Assembly: GCF_900115145.1 (NCBI RefSeq)
Contig: NZ_FOVL01000002.1
Location: 213,041 to 277,040 of the forward strand
Length of the DNA stretch: 64,000 bases
Origin: Salegentibacter flavus
GTDB taxonomy: Bacteria; Bacteroidota; Bacteroidia; Flavobacteriales; Flavobacteriaceae
Direction of reading: 5' to 3'
The stretch's first letter is position 1, and each line of letters begins with the position of its first letter. The position numbers were made by a program, and so were the translations under genes. The notes under the pieces were generated by a model that was given only the letters and a program-made list of their open reading frames with translations, ran no database searches and was not told the DNA's origin. Positions 10,622 through 19,447 of the stretch are shown here, piece by piece.

Positions 10622-13387
10622 TTAAAAAAGGCTTTTTTTAAATTTTAAATATTTATACAGTTCGCCTCCAAAGAGAACCAGAGAAGAAAGGGCGAAAATC
10701 ACCAGGAAGTGCAGGATAGGCAACTCTTCGAAGCCAAACAGGTCGCGGAGGAATGGTATTTTTATAACCGCTATCTGCCCGCCTAAGGAAGCAACAAAGG
10801 CAATATTGATCCATTTGTTTGAAAATATGCCTATTTCAAAAATTGACTGTCGGAGGGAACGCATATTGAATACGTTATAAAGCTGCGTCATGGCAACCAT
10901 TAAAAAGGTGCCTGTCCTGGCCATAGCTGTTCCCTGAGGCATGTAATAATCTAGAACAAACAAAGATAGGGTAACCATTATGGCGGCCATCAAGAGCAGG
11001 TAGGGAGCTATATCCCAGTTCAGAATACTGGCACTTTTCTTTACTGGTGGCTGATGCATGATTTCTCCATGGCCTGGCTCGGTAGCCAGCGCAATGTCCA
11101 TTACCCCATCTGTTATTAGGTTTACATATAAAATCATAGCTGCGGTTAACGGAATTGGGAAACCCAACGACAGACCTACAATGAGCACGGAAGTAGAAGC
11201 AAAATTAGTGGTAAGCAGGAAATAACTGGTTTTTTTTACATTCTCAAATACAATTCTTCCTTCCCGTATGGCATTAACAATACTGCTGAAATTATCGTCC
11301 TGCAACACGATTTGGGAGGCATCTTTGGCTACATCAGTACCTCGCTGGCCCATAGCAATACCTACATCGGCACGCTTTAGAGCCGGTGCATCGTTTACTC
11401 CATCACCAGTCATGGCCACCATGGTATCTTTCGCCTGAAGCCTTTCGGCAATGCGAAGTTTGGTTTGTGGACCTACCCGAGCATATACATTCACATGTTC
11501 TAAAAAATCATCAAATTTTTCATCTTTCACATCCAGTTCTTTGGAGGTGAGTGATACCGGGTACTTGTCTCCTTCTTCTTGCTCTTTACTCTCTACAATG
11601 CCTACTTGCACAGCGATAGCCGCCGCTGTTTTTTTATGATCTCCGGTAACCATCATCACTCGCACACCGGCGGTTTTGCACTCCTGGATAGACTCTTTAA
11701 CTCCTTTTCTTGGAGGATCTATGATGCCGGTGATACCTACCCAAACGAGATCCTTTACATCATCTGCCTTTAAACTATTCTTGCCATTTGCATTTTTGTA
11801 CCCCTGGGAGAGTACGCGCATGGCCTCTCCAGTCCATTGATCTATTTTATCACCTATCTCTTCTCTTTTTTCATCTGTCATCTCTTGTGGACTATCAGGG
11901 CTTAGCCAATGACTGCTGAGCTCCAGTATCCTTTCCGGCGCTCCTATGGCAAAAATTTCCGGGCCTTCTTCGGTTTCTATTAGGCTTGCACGGAATTTTT
12001 GTTCTGAATTAAAAGGTAGGTCATCCAGGAGCTTATAGTTCTTATAAGGTTCTTTCTGTTTAATTTTTGCCTTTCGGCTCATCACAAGCATGGCCGCTTC
12101 TGTAGGGTCGCCCGTTACCTTTGGTCCCTCATCCTGATCTTTATCCTCGTCTTCCTTTCTATTTTCCTCCTTTTTCTCTTTCTCCTCTTTGCTCTTTATG
12201 GAGGCATTGTTACAGAAAGCGGCAATGGCCATAAGTTTACTTTCAACAGGATTTTTATCCAGGTTAATGTTTTCATCTTCTTTTTTAAAATCTCCTTCCA
12301 GCTGATAACCACTTCCGGAAACAGATAGCTCCTGTCCGCTGCCGGTAAATATTTTTTTAACTGTTAATATACTTTGGGTAATGGTACCTGTTTTATCAGA
12401 TAAGATAGTGGAAACAGAGCCCATCATTTCGGTGGCCGTAAACTCCCTGATAATGGCTTTTTTCTTGGCCATGCGGTTGGCACCAATTGCCAGTACAATA
12501 GAAATCACAACGGGTAAACCTTCCGGAATAGATGATACCAGCGTGGCTATAGTCACCAGCAGGATATCCTGAAAGATTAAGTGGCGATACCAGTAGCCAA
12601 TGGCAAAGACGATCAATGCCGTGGTTATGGCAATAATAGCCATCTGCTTACCCAACTTACTTGTTTTCTTTTTGAAATTGGAGTCCTGTATTTTCATTTC
12701 ACCCATGGAACGGGCGATTTCACCAATTTCGGTTTGTTTGCCAATAGCGGTTACGACTGCCTTGCCTTCTCCCCGGGCAATATTAGTGCCTTTCCAGACC
12801 ATATTGGCGCGATCTCCTATTGCAGCATTCTTATCTACAGGTTCTGTTTTCTTTTCAACGGGCATGGACTCCCCGGTGAGGGAAGCTTCGGTTGCACGTA
12901 AATCTTTTCTTTCCAGCAAACGACCGTCTGCGGGAACCGTGGAGCCTTCTTTCAGTATTATGACATCACCAGGTACTACCTCTTCCGCAGGCATTTCTTC
13001 TTCCTTCCCATTACGCAGTACATAAGCTTTTTTCTTCACCAGGCTTTTAATAGACTCAATGGCCTTTTCGGCTTTATATTCCTGGGTGAAACCCATTATA
13101 GCATTGAACAAAATAACTGCTAAAATGATATACACATCGGCCATTTGGTCAGCCCACCAGGCTACACCGGCAGCAATGAACAGGATTAGTATTAAAAAGT
13201 CTTTGAACTGTTTCAGGAATAGTAAAAATGGATTCATTCCTCCTTTCTCGGGGAGTTTGTTTTTTCCAAACTTCTCCTGTCTTTTCTGTGCTTCTTCAGA
13301 TGAAAGACCTTCTTTTTTACCTGAAACTTTCTCTAAGGTTTCTTCAATGCTTATACTATGATAGGGGTGTTTTTGATCAATTTCCAT
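10622..13387 (-). CDS. P-type (P2) cation-transporting ATPase, SERCA/PMCA-like
   Basis: Membrane ATPase exporting a cation, probably Ca2+ or Na+. The N-terminal cation-ATPase domain occupies about 5-75, TGES is at 171-174, PEGLP in helix 4 at 288-292, the phosphorylated aspartate in DKTGT at 331, and GDGVNDAP in the P domain. Helix 6 has NLITDG, keeping the Asn/Thr/Asp ligands of SERCA; helix 5 reads TTNFAS, so the SERCA site-I glutamate (E771) is replaced by serine, suggesting one ion site. A short Glu/Lys insert (about 398-420) lies in the nucleotide-binding domain. It follows ppsA by about 60 bases on the same strand. Confidence 0.92.
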   Translation of the reverse strand: MEIDQKHPYHSISIEETLEKVSGKKEGLSSEEAQKRQEKFGKNKLPEKGGMNPFLLFLKQFKDFLILILFIAAGVAWWADQMADVYIILAVILFNAIMGFTQEYKAEKAIESIKSLVKKKAYVLRNGKEEEMPAEEVVPGDVIILKEGSTVPADGRLLERKDLRATEASLTGESMPVEKKTEPVDKNAAIGDRANMVWKGTNIARGEGKAVVTAIGKQTEIGEIARSMGEMKIQDSNFKKKTSKLGKQMAIIAITTALIVFAIGYWYRHLIFQDILLVTIATLVSSIPEGLPVVISIVLAIGANRMAKKKAIIREFTATEMMGSVSTILSDKTGTITQSILTVKKIFTGSGQELSVSGSGYQLEGDFKKEDENINLDKNPVESKLMAIAAFCNNASIKSKEEKEKKEENRKEDEDKDQDEGPKVTGDPTEAAMLVMSRKAKIKQKEPYKNYKLLDDLPFNSEQKFRASLIETEEGPEIFAIGAPERILELSSHWLSPDSPQEMTDEKREEIGDKIDQWTGEAMRVLSQGYKNANGKNSLKADDVKDLVWVGITGIIDPPRKGVKESIQECKTAGVRVMMVTGDHKKTAAAIAVQVGIVESKEQEEGDKYPVSLTSKELDVKDEKFDDFLEHVNVYARVGPQTKLRIAERLQAKDTMVAMTGDGVNDAPALKRADVGIAMGQRGTDVAKDASQIVLQDDNFSSIVNAIREGRIVFENVKKTSYFLLTTNFASTSVLIVGLSLGFPIPLTAAMILYVNLITDGVMDIALATEPGHGEIMHQPPVKKSASILNWDIAPYLLLMAAIMVTLSLFVLDYYMPQGTAMARTGTFLMVAMTQLYNVFNMRSLRQSIFEIGIFSNKWINIAFVASLGGQIAVIKIPFLRDLFGFEELPILHFLVIFALSSLVLFGGELYKYLKFKKSLF

Positions 13388-13447
13388 AGGAATTGTCTTT
13401 TGTGTCCGGTCATTTTTTTATCCTTGATAAATTGTCTTTTACACTTT

Positions 13448-15838
13448 TCATCTTCGTCCTCTTTTTTCAGCTTCTAAAATATTCTTGATTCCCTTGGCTA
13501 CAGCATCCGGATTAAAGGAAATACTGTTTATTCCCTGCTCTACCAGGAATTGGGTGAATTCAGGAATGTCACTTGGTGCTTGTCCGCATAAGCCTATTTT
13601 TTTGCCTTTCTTTTTGGCCTTCTCAATCGCCATACTTATCATTTGTTTGGAAGATGGATTGGTTTCATCAAATAAATCACTCACCAATGCCGAATCCCGG
13701 TCCAGACCTAAAGTGAGCTGGGTTAGATCATTGGAGCCTATGGAGAAACCATCAAAGATCTCAGCGAATTCTTCAGCCTGAAGTACATTTGAAGGAATTT
13801 CGCTCATGACATAGATCTCCAAATCATTCCAGCCTTGTTTCAATCCGAAATCACCCATGAGATTAAGTACTTTTTTTCCTTCTTCTACAGTTCGGCAAAA
13901 GGGGATCATCAGCTTTACATTGGTAAACCCCATTTCGTCCCTTACGATTTTCATGGCCTCACATTCCATTTCAAAACCATCTTTATACTTTTCACTGTAG
14001 TATCTGGAAGCACCCCTGAAACCTAACATGGGGTTTTCCTCATCAGGTTCAAATTCCTTTCCGCCTATTAAATTCGCATACTCATTCGATTTAAAATCGC
14101 TCATTCTTACAATGACCTCGCGGGGATAAAATGCAGCAGCAATAGTTGCAACACCTTCCGCTAATTTTTCAACGAAAAAAAGATGTTTCTCCTCGTAGGA
14201 AGCAGTTAATTCTGAAATTCTCTTTTTTGCTTCCTTGTCTTTTAGTTTATCGAAATACCGAAGCGCAAGGGGATGGATTTGGATGACGTTGTTTATAACG
14301 AACTCCAACCGCATTAATCCCACACCTTTTACAGGGTAATTGCTGTAAGTATATGCCAGGTCAGGATCGGCGAGTATTAACATCACCTCGGTTTCAGGTT
14401 CTTCCTGTTTGGCGAAATCTATTTCTTTCTCCTCCCATTCCAATAAACCTTCGAATATTTTTCCAATATTTCCCCCGGCACAGGAAACGGTAATTTCCTG
14501 TCCGTCTTTAATCACTTCGGTTGCGTTTTCGGTGCCAACTACCGCCACAGCACCAAGTTCTCGGGCTACAATGGCTGCATGGCTGGTTCGGCCTCCACTG
14601 TTTGTGACAATAGCAGATGCTTTTTTCATCACATTATCCCAATCGGGATTTGTAATTTCAGTTACCAAAACATCTCCCTTTTGCAGTTTGTCAGATTCAT
14701 CGGGAGAACTCAGAATGCGGCTTTTTCCTTTGGTGATCCTTTCTCCAATCCCGGTACCCATGGTAATGACTTTTCCTTCTTCTTTTAAATGGTATTCTTT
14801 GATTTTTGATTTATCCTTTCCTGAATGTACTGTTTCCGGCCTAGCCTGGACAATATATAGCTCGTGGCTTTCCCCATCTTTGGCCCATTCGATATCCATT
14901 GCCCTTTTATAATGATCTTCGATTTCCAAAGACCAAACTGCCAATTGTATAACTTCATCATCGGTAAGAACATATTGCTTTTGCTTTTTTGCTGGGGTTT
15001 TTTTGTTCGTAGTTGTGGTATCATTTTTTCCGCTACCAGAGGCATAAACCATTGTTTTTTCTTTGGTGCCCAATTTTTTGGAAATGATTGAGCGCATTCC
15101 TTTTTTTAAAGCTGGTTTAAAAACATAAAATTCATCGGCATTTACCACCCCTTGTACTACATTATCTCCTAGCCCCCAGGAACCGGTGAGAAAAAGTACT
15201 TTTTCGTATCCGCTATCTGGCAAAATGGTAAACCCAACACCTGCTGAGGCTTTATCTGAACGCACCATTTTTTGCACCCCGGCAGAGAGAGCTACTTTCA
15301 TATGTTCAAATCCATTGTGCTCCCTGTACCTTATTGCCCTGTCGGTAAAAAGAGAGGCAAAACATTTTTTACAGGCTTTTAGTGTGTTTTCGGGTCCCTG
15401 GATATTCAGGAAAGAATCATGCTGGCCTGCAAAAGAGGCTTCAGGAAGATCTTCAGCAGTTGCGCTGCTTCGTACTGCCACACTGGATAATACTTCTTCT
15501 TTTTCTTCAAGTTGCGCGTAGGCTTCCTTTATTTCTTCCGCAAGGTCATCAGGGAATTTCCCTTTTAAAATAAATTCACGGGCATTTTTCCCTGTTTCTC
15601 TAAGGTTTTTGAACTCTTTGGTATCTAGTTTTTGAAGCAGGTTGGTAAGTTTTTCTCTAAGCCCATTGTGTTCCAGGTAATCCCAATATGCCTGGGCGGT
15701 AGTAGCATATCCTGCAGGAATTCGAATTCCTTTTGGTCCCAGCTGACTTATCATTTCACCAAGAGAAGCATTTTTTCCACCCACTTCGGTGGTATCCTCG
15801 TTACTTAAATCGCTAAAAAATCGTATATATTTACTCAT
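13448..15838 (-). CDS. ppsA: Phosphoenolpyruvate synthase (pyruvate, water dikinase)
   Basis: Interconverts pyruvate + ATP and PEP + AMP + Pi. The order is an N-terminal ATP-grasp domain (VGGKNASLGEM at about 19-29, AVRSSATAEDLPEASFAGQ at 121-139), the swivelling phosphohistidine domain (GGRTSHAA, H420), and a C-terminal PEP/pyruvate barrel with GLCGQAPSD containing the catalytic cysteine. Length of 796 is that of PpsA. A Thr/Lys-rich insert (about 268-287) interrupts the ATP-grasp domain at a surface loop. It begins a minus-strand pair with the P-type ATPase, and its promoter must lie in the 313-base gap shared with the VIT1 gene. Confidence 0.95.
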   Translation of the reverse strand: MSKYIRFFSDLSNEDTTEVGGKNASLGEMISQLGPKGIRIPAGYATTAQAYWDYLEHNGLREKLTNLLQKLDTKEFKNLRETGKNAREFILKGKFPDDLAEEIKEAYAQLEEKEEVLSSVAVRSSATAEDLPEASFAGQHDSFLNIQGPENTLKACKKCFASLFTDRAIRYREHNGFEHMKVALSAGVQKMVRSDKASAGVGFTILPDSGYEKVLFLTGSWGLGDNVVQGVVNADEFYVFKPALKKGMRSIISKKLGTKEKTMVYASGSGKNDTTTTNKKTPAKKQKQYVLTDDEVIQLAVWSLEIEDHYKRAMDIEWAKDGESHELYIVQARPETVHSGKDKSKIKEYHLKEEGKVITMGTGIGERITKGKSRILSSPDESDKLQKGDVLVTEITNPDWDNVMKKASAIVTNSGGRTSHAAIVARELGAVAVVGTENATEVIKDGQEITVSCAGGNIGKIFEGLLEWEEKEIDFAKQEEPETEVMLILADPDLAYTYSNYPVKGVGLMRLEFVINNVIQIHPLALRYFDKLKDKEAKKRISELTASYEEKHLFFVEKLAEGVATIAAAFYPREVIVRMSDFKSNEYANLIGGKEFEPDEENPMLGFRGASRYYSEKYKDGFEMECEAMKIVRDEMGFTNVKLMIPFCRTVEEGKKVLNLMGDFGLKQGWNDLEIYVMSEIPSNVLQAEEFAEIFDGFSIGSNDLTQLTLGLDRDSALVSDLFDETNPSSKQMISMAIEKAKKKGKKIGLCGQAPSDIPEFTQFLVEQGINSISFNPDAVAKGIKNILEAEKRGRR

Positions 15839-16151
15839 GTCTTAAAATATTTGAATGTTTAAATTTTGGCTTGTAATAAGTATTTATTGCCTTGTAAAGA
15901 CCAACTATAATTTAAAGCTATTTTGATAAAAGGAATATTCATAATATGTTAAATTTGAATTGTTTATATTATTAATAGTGAAGTAATCATTAGATTTTTT
16001 TAAAAAAAGTAAAAACTGAATTCAAACATCCCCAGTTACATCCCTGAGTGAAATTTATGATCACCATCATTGATAATGGGTTTGAATAAGGCTATTTTTA
16101 AATGATTGAGTTTTAGAAGGGGGTGGAGATAAATTATTTGAATAGAATGCT
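15839..16151. other. Divergent intergenic region between ppsA and the VIT1 gene
   Basis: A 313-base AT-rich gap between divergent genes, so it should hold both promoters. I see no open frame. On the minus strand TAGCTTTA near 15920 is a weak -7 match for ppsA. The rightward candidate is listed separately. Confidence 0.5.
16070..16100 (+). promoter_or_regulatory. Possible promoter of the VIT1 gene
   Basis: TTG at 16070-16072 and TATTTTTA at 16093-16100 are 20 bases apart, close to the Bacteroidetes -33/-7 pattern (TTTG, 17-23 bases, TAnnTTTG). The start codon is 51 bases downstream. The -7 box matches seven of eight bases; such matches are common in AT-rich DNA. Confidence 0.3.
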
Positions 16152-16670
16152 ATGGCTTATTTAAAATTACTGACCAGATACATAAAAGATGCGGTCTACG
16201 GGGCAAATGATGGGGTCATAACAACTTTTGCCATTGTTGCCAGTGTAGAAGGTGCAAATTTGGGTAATACGGCCATTTTGGTTGTGGGGTTTGCATCCTT
16301 ATTTGCAGATGGCTTTTCCATGGCTTCTTCAGACTTCCTGGCAAACAAAGCTGAATTGGCCAGAAAAAAAAGCAATAACCTGGAGGAACAGGAAAAACAT
16401 AATCCCAAAATTGCAGCCTTATTTACTTTTTTGGCTTTTGTAATTGTTGGGATAATACCACTTGCACCATATTTTTTTATAGCTCTTACCTCAAACTCTT
16501 TTGTCTTTTCAGGCATAGCTACCGGTTTGGCTTTATTTGGGGTTGGAGCATTGAGAACAAAACTTACTGGAGGCAATCCTTATCTGGCGGGAGGGGAGAT
16601 GTTACTAATTGGAGGGGCTGCGGCTGCTGTTGCTTTTTTTATTGGAGGCTTGATCGATCAATGGCAGTAA
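16152..16670 (+). CDS. VIT1/CCC1-family metal transporter
   Basis: Short membrane protein (172 residues) of the vacuolar iron transporter family, which exports Fe2+ or Mn2+ in exchange for H+. The family N-terminus is clear: YIKDAVYGANDGVITTFAIV at about 10-29, then FADGFSMASSDFLANKAE in helix 2 with the acidic metal-site residues, and three further helices in the C-terminal half. It is the only plus-strand gene inside the minus-strand island, convergent with gpmI and divergent from ppsA, so it is separately transcribed. The exact metal is not fixed by sequence. Confidence 0.88.
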   Translation: MAYLKLLTRYIKDAVYGANDGVITTFAIVASVEGANLGNTAILVVGFASLFADGFSMASSDFLANKAELARKKSNNLEEQEKHNPKIAALFTFLAFVIVGIIPLAPYFFIALTSNSFVFSGIATGLALFGVGALRTKLTGGNPYLAGGEMLLIGGAAAAVAFFIGGLIDQWQ

Positions 16671-16686
16671 TTTCAAGAATTCACGG

Positions 16687-16710
16687 TTAAATCCCTCATT
16701 GAGGGTTTAA
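16687..16710. terminator. Hairpin between convergent VIT1 and gpmI genes
   Basis: TTAAA-T-CCCTC / GAGGG-TTTAA forms a 10-pair stem with one bulged T and loop ATT, 16 bases after the VIT1 stop. There is no long T run, so termination is only likely. The adjacent CCGAGGCTTGCC (16714-16725) resembles flavobacterial REP-type palindromes. Confidence 0.5.
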
Positions 16711-16779
16711 TTCTCCGAGGCTTGCCGCAAATTTTTAAAAGTATTTTCCTCTCGAATTATCGGGACATACCTTGTGGGC

Positions 16780-18336
16780 TTACACCGATGATTTTGATTT
16801 TTTTCGTATTAAAACATCTCCGCTCATTTCTTCAGGAGCATCAATGCCCATCAATGAAAGAATGGTAGGTGCAATGTCACTTAATTTTCCTTCAGATAAT
16901 TCCAGATCTTTGTTAGCGCCTAATAAAATACAGGGAACAGGATTTATAGTATGAGTTGTGAAGGGGGTGCCGTCATCATTTTCCATTTTATCGGCGTTGC
17001 CGTGATCTGCAATGATAACTACCGTATAATCATTTTCCAGGGCTGTTTTAGCCACTGCCTCTGTACAGGAATCTACAGTTTCACAAGCTTTTTTTGTAGC
17101 TCCCATATCCCCTGAATGGCCTACCATATCAGGATTGGCAAAATTAAGGCAGATAAAATCGGCGGTTCTTTTTTTTAATTTGGGAATAATCGCATCGCGT
17201 ATTCCTTCTGCACTCATTTCCGGTTTTTGATCGAACGTGGAAACATCAGGAGAATCGATCATAATCCTGGTTTCCCCTTCAAATTCCTTTTCTCTTCCAC
17301 CACTAAAAAAATAAGTTACGTGCGGGTATTTTATAGTCTCAGCGATTCTGATTTGTTTTTTACCATTTCTCGATAATACTTCCCCTAAAGTATTGTTGAG
17401 ATCTTCTTCTTCAAATAACACCGGTATATTTTTAAATGTTTTATCATAGCGGGTCATGGTAATATATCGCAAATCGAGTTTTTTCATGTGGTACTCCGGA
17501 AAATCCTTTTGAGTGAGGGCCTGCGTTAACTGTCGGGAACGATCGGTACGATAGTTAAAACAAATTACCACATCCCCATCCTGGATAGTTGCTACAGGTT
17601 CACCGTCTTGAGTTGAAACTATTGGTTTTAAGAATTCGTCGGTTTCATCTTCTTCATATTTTTTCTTTACTGTTTCCTTCCATTTCTCAGCTATTACTTT
17701 TGTCTCAGATTCTCCATTTACCAGTGCCCGGTATGCTGTTGCGGTCCTATCCCAGTTTTTACCACGGTCCATAGCGTAATAACGGCCCATTATACTGGCT
17801 AATTTTCCGGTTGTTTTTTGAAAATGTTCCTGCAGAGACTCTATGAAACCAATGCCACTTTTTGGATCGGCATCCCGGCCATCGGTAAATGCATGAATAT
17901 AAACTTCGTGGACGTCCTGTTCAGCTGCAATGCTGCAAAGTGCTTTAAGATGATCTATGTGAGAATGAACACCTCCATTAGATATCAGGCCCATTAAATG
18001 CACCTTTTTTCTTTCTTTTTTAGCATAATCAAATGCATCTTTCAAAACAATATTCTTATTAAGGCTTGTGTCTTTAATCGCCAGATCTATTTTAACCAGG
18101 TTCTGATATACCACTCTGCCAGCACCAATATTAATATGGCCTACTTCAGAATTTCCCATCTGGCCTTCCGGCAAGCCAACAGCAATTCCGTGAGTTTGCA
18201 ACTGGGTATGGGGCTGTTCCTGCCAGATCTTGTCCATAAAAGGTGTATTTGCCTGTACAATGGCAGATGCGTCTTTTTCCTCTTCCGGAGCAATTCCCCA
18301 GCCATCCAGAATCATTAAGATTACTTTCTTTTTCAT
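16780..18336 (-). CDS. gpmI: 2,3-bisphosphoglycerate-independent phosphoglycerate mutase
   Basis: Mn2+-dependent enzyme interconverting 3- and 2-phosphoglycerate. The alkaline-phosphatase-fold metal residues are present (LDGWG, D11), the catalytic serine is S63 in GNSEVGHINIGAG, and C-terminal metal motifs NFANPDMVGHSGD and IADHGNADKM are intact. Length of 518 is normal. It follows pfkB by 94 bases on the same strand, placing two glycolytic enzymes side by side. Confidence 0.96.
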   Translation of the reverse strand: MKKKVILMILDGWGIAPEEEKDASAIVQANTPFMDKIWQEQPHTQLQTHGIAVGLPEGQMGNSEVGHINIGAGRVVYQNLVKIDLAIKDTSLNKNIVLKDAFDYAKKERKKVHLMGLISNGGVHSHIDHLKALCSIAAEQDVHEVYIHAFTDGRDADPKSGIGFIESLQEHFQKTTGKLASIMGRYYAMDRGKNWDRTATAYRALVNGESETKVIAEKWKETVKKKYEEDETDEFLKPIVSTQDGEPVATIQDGDVVICFNYRTDRSRQLTQALTQKDFPEYHMKKLDLRYITMTRYDKTFKNIPVLFEEEDLNNTLGEVLSRNGKKQIRIAETIKYPHVTYFFSGGREKEFEGETRIMIDSPDVSTFDQKPEMSAEGIRDAIIPKLKKRTADFICLNFANPDMVGHSGDMGATKKACETVDSCTEAVAKTALENDYTVVIIADHGNADKMENDDGTPFTTHTINPVPCILLGANKDLELSEGKLSDIAPTILSLMGIDAPEEMSGDVLIRKKSKSSV

Positions 18337-18430
18337 TTTTTACAACTGTTTCAAAATTCAGTTTCTAATTTTTTGTTTTCTGAGTATTGATTTTAAAAAG
18401 GTTCTGTTTTTTTGATCTTTTAATAGGTGT

Positions 18431-19369
18431 CTACTTTATTTCTTTTTCACTAAGCCATTCGAATATCTTTTCCACGTCTTTTTTACGGCACAACTCTGTT
18501 CCGGGGGTTATTGTGGCAGCAGTACCTGCGGCTACTCCCCATTCTACTGCATCCAGTAATGAATCTCCGCGGGAAAGAGATAAAACCAACCCTCCAACCA
18601 TAGAATCTCCGGCACCAACTGTGCTATCCTGTTTGACGGTAGGAGGCACCACATATTCAATAGTGTCTCTAGTTACTACCATTGCTCCCCTAGCACCCAG
18701 GGAAACTATTAGGATGTCTGCTTTGCCTTCGTTTATTATTTTTTTTGCGATCTCTTCCTGTTCCAATCCTGAGATTTCCTCTTTCTCTGCCAGCGTACTT
18801 AACTCTCCTAAATTGGGCTTCAAGATATAAACTCCCATTTCTGAAGCTTTCACTAAAGCTTTCCCTGAAGTGTCTATTATGCATTTAATATTTTTGCTTT
18901 TGGCAATTTCCGCTATTGTCCCATAGAAATCATCCGGAGCATCCGGAGGTAAACTGCCACTGGCAACCAGGTATTTCACATCATCGGGAAGATTCTTTAT
19001 TGCATCCTGACATTTCTGAAGGCCTTCCTGTCCTGCATTTGCTCCCGGCATCCCGAATCTATATTGATTTCCTGTTAAACTTTCAACAACCATCAAATTT
19101 TCCCGTGTATTTTCTTTTATGTTGATGCGCTGTTGATTTACTTCTTCCTTTTTAAGCAGTTCTTCAATTTTATCGCCAACAGGTCCACCTCCTGCATAAA
19201 TTGCCAGCGAATCGCCCCCAAGGATCTTTATGGCCCTTGAAACGTTAATTCCACCGCCGCCGGGATGATAAACAGGTTCTTCACATCGTAATTTCTTCTG
19301 CGCCTGCAACCTATCTATAGATGTGCTTTTATCCAGCGCCGGATTCAGGGTTAAGGTTACAATTTTCAT
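18431..19369 (-). CDS. pfkB: 6-phosphofructokinase, PfkB type
   Basis: Ribokinase-fold sugar kinase. PGGGGINVSRAI at about 36-47 and STVGAGDSMVGG at 249-260 (catalytic base D255) match E. coli PfkB closely, as do GSLPP at 138-142 and KPN at 184-186. 1-phosphofructokinases (FruK) share the fold, but the PGGGGIN and GAGDSMVG wording favours PfkB. Length of 312 is normal. It lies between the large P-type ATPase and gpmI in the minus-strand run. Confidence 0.88.
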   Translation of the reverse strand: MKIVTLTLNPALDKSTSIDRLQAQKKLRCEEPVYHPGGGGINVSRAIKILGGDSLAIYAGGGPVGDKIEELLKKEEVNQQRINIKENTRENLMVVESLTGNQYRFGMPGANAGQEGLQKCQDAIKNLPDDVKYLVASGSLPPDAPDDFYGTIAEIAKSKNIKCIIDTSGKALVKASEMGVYILKPNLGELSTLAEKEEISGLEQEEIAKKIINEGKADILIVSLGARGAMVVTRDTIEYVVPPTVKQDSTVGAGDSMVGGLVLSLSRGDSLLDAVEWGVAAGTAATITPGTELCRKKDVEKIFEWLSEKEIK

Positions 19370-19447
19370 AGGTGTTTATTTCTTGGTTATTAGAACATCT
19401 TATTTATTTAATTTATTGGATCGCACTTTTTGTTAGTCATTTTATTC

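Noticed and set aside
12600..14912. Long antisense open frames (about 140 and 167 codons) opposite the P-type ATPase and ppsA genes
   Set aside because: They show Ser/Pro/Leu-rich composition typical of the complement of acidic, lysine-rich coding sequence, with no domain motif; the minus-strand genes explain the region.
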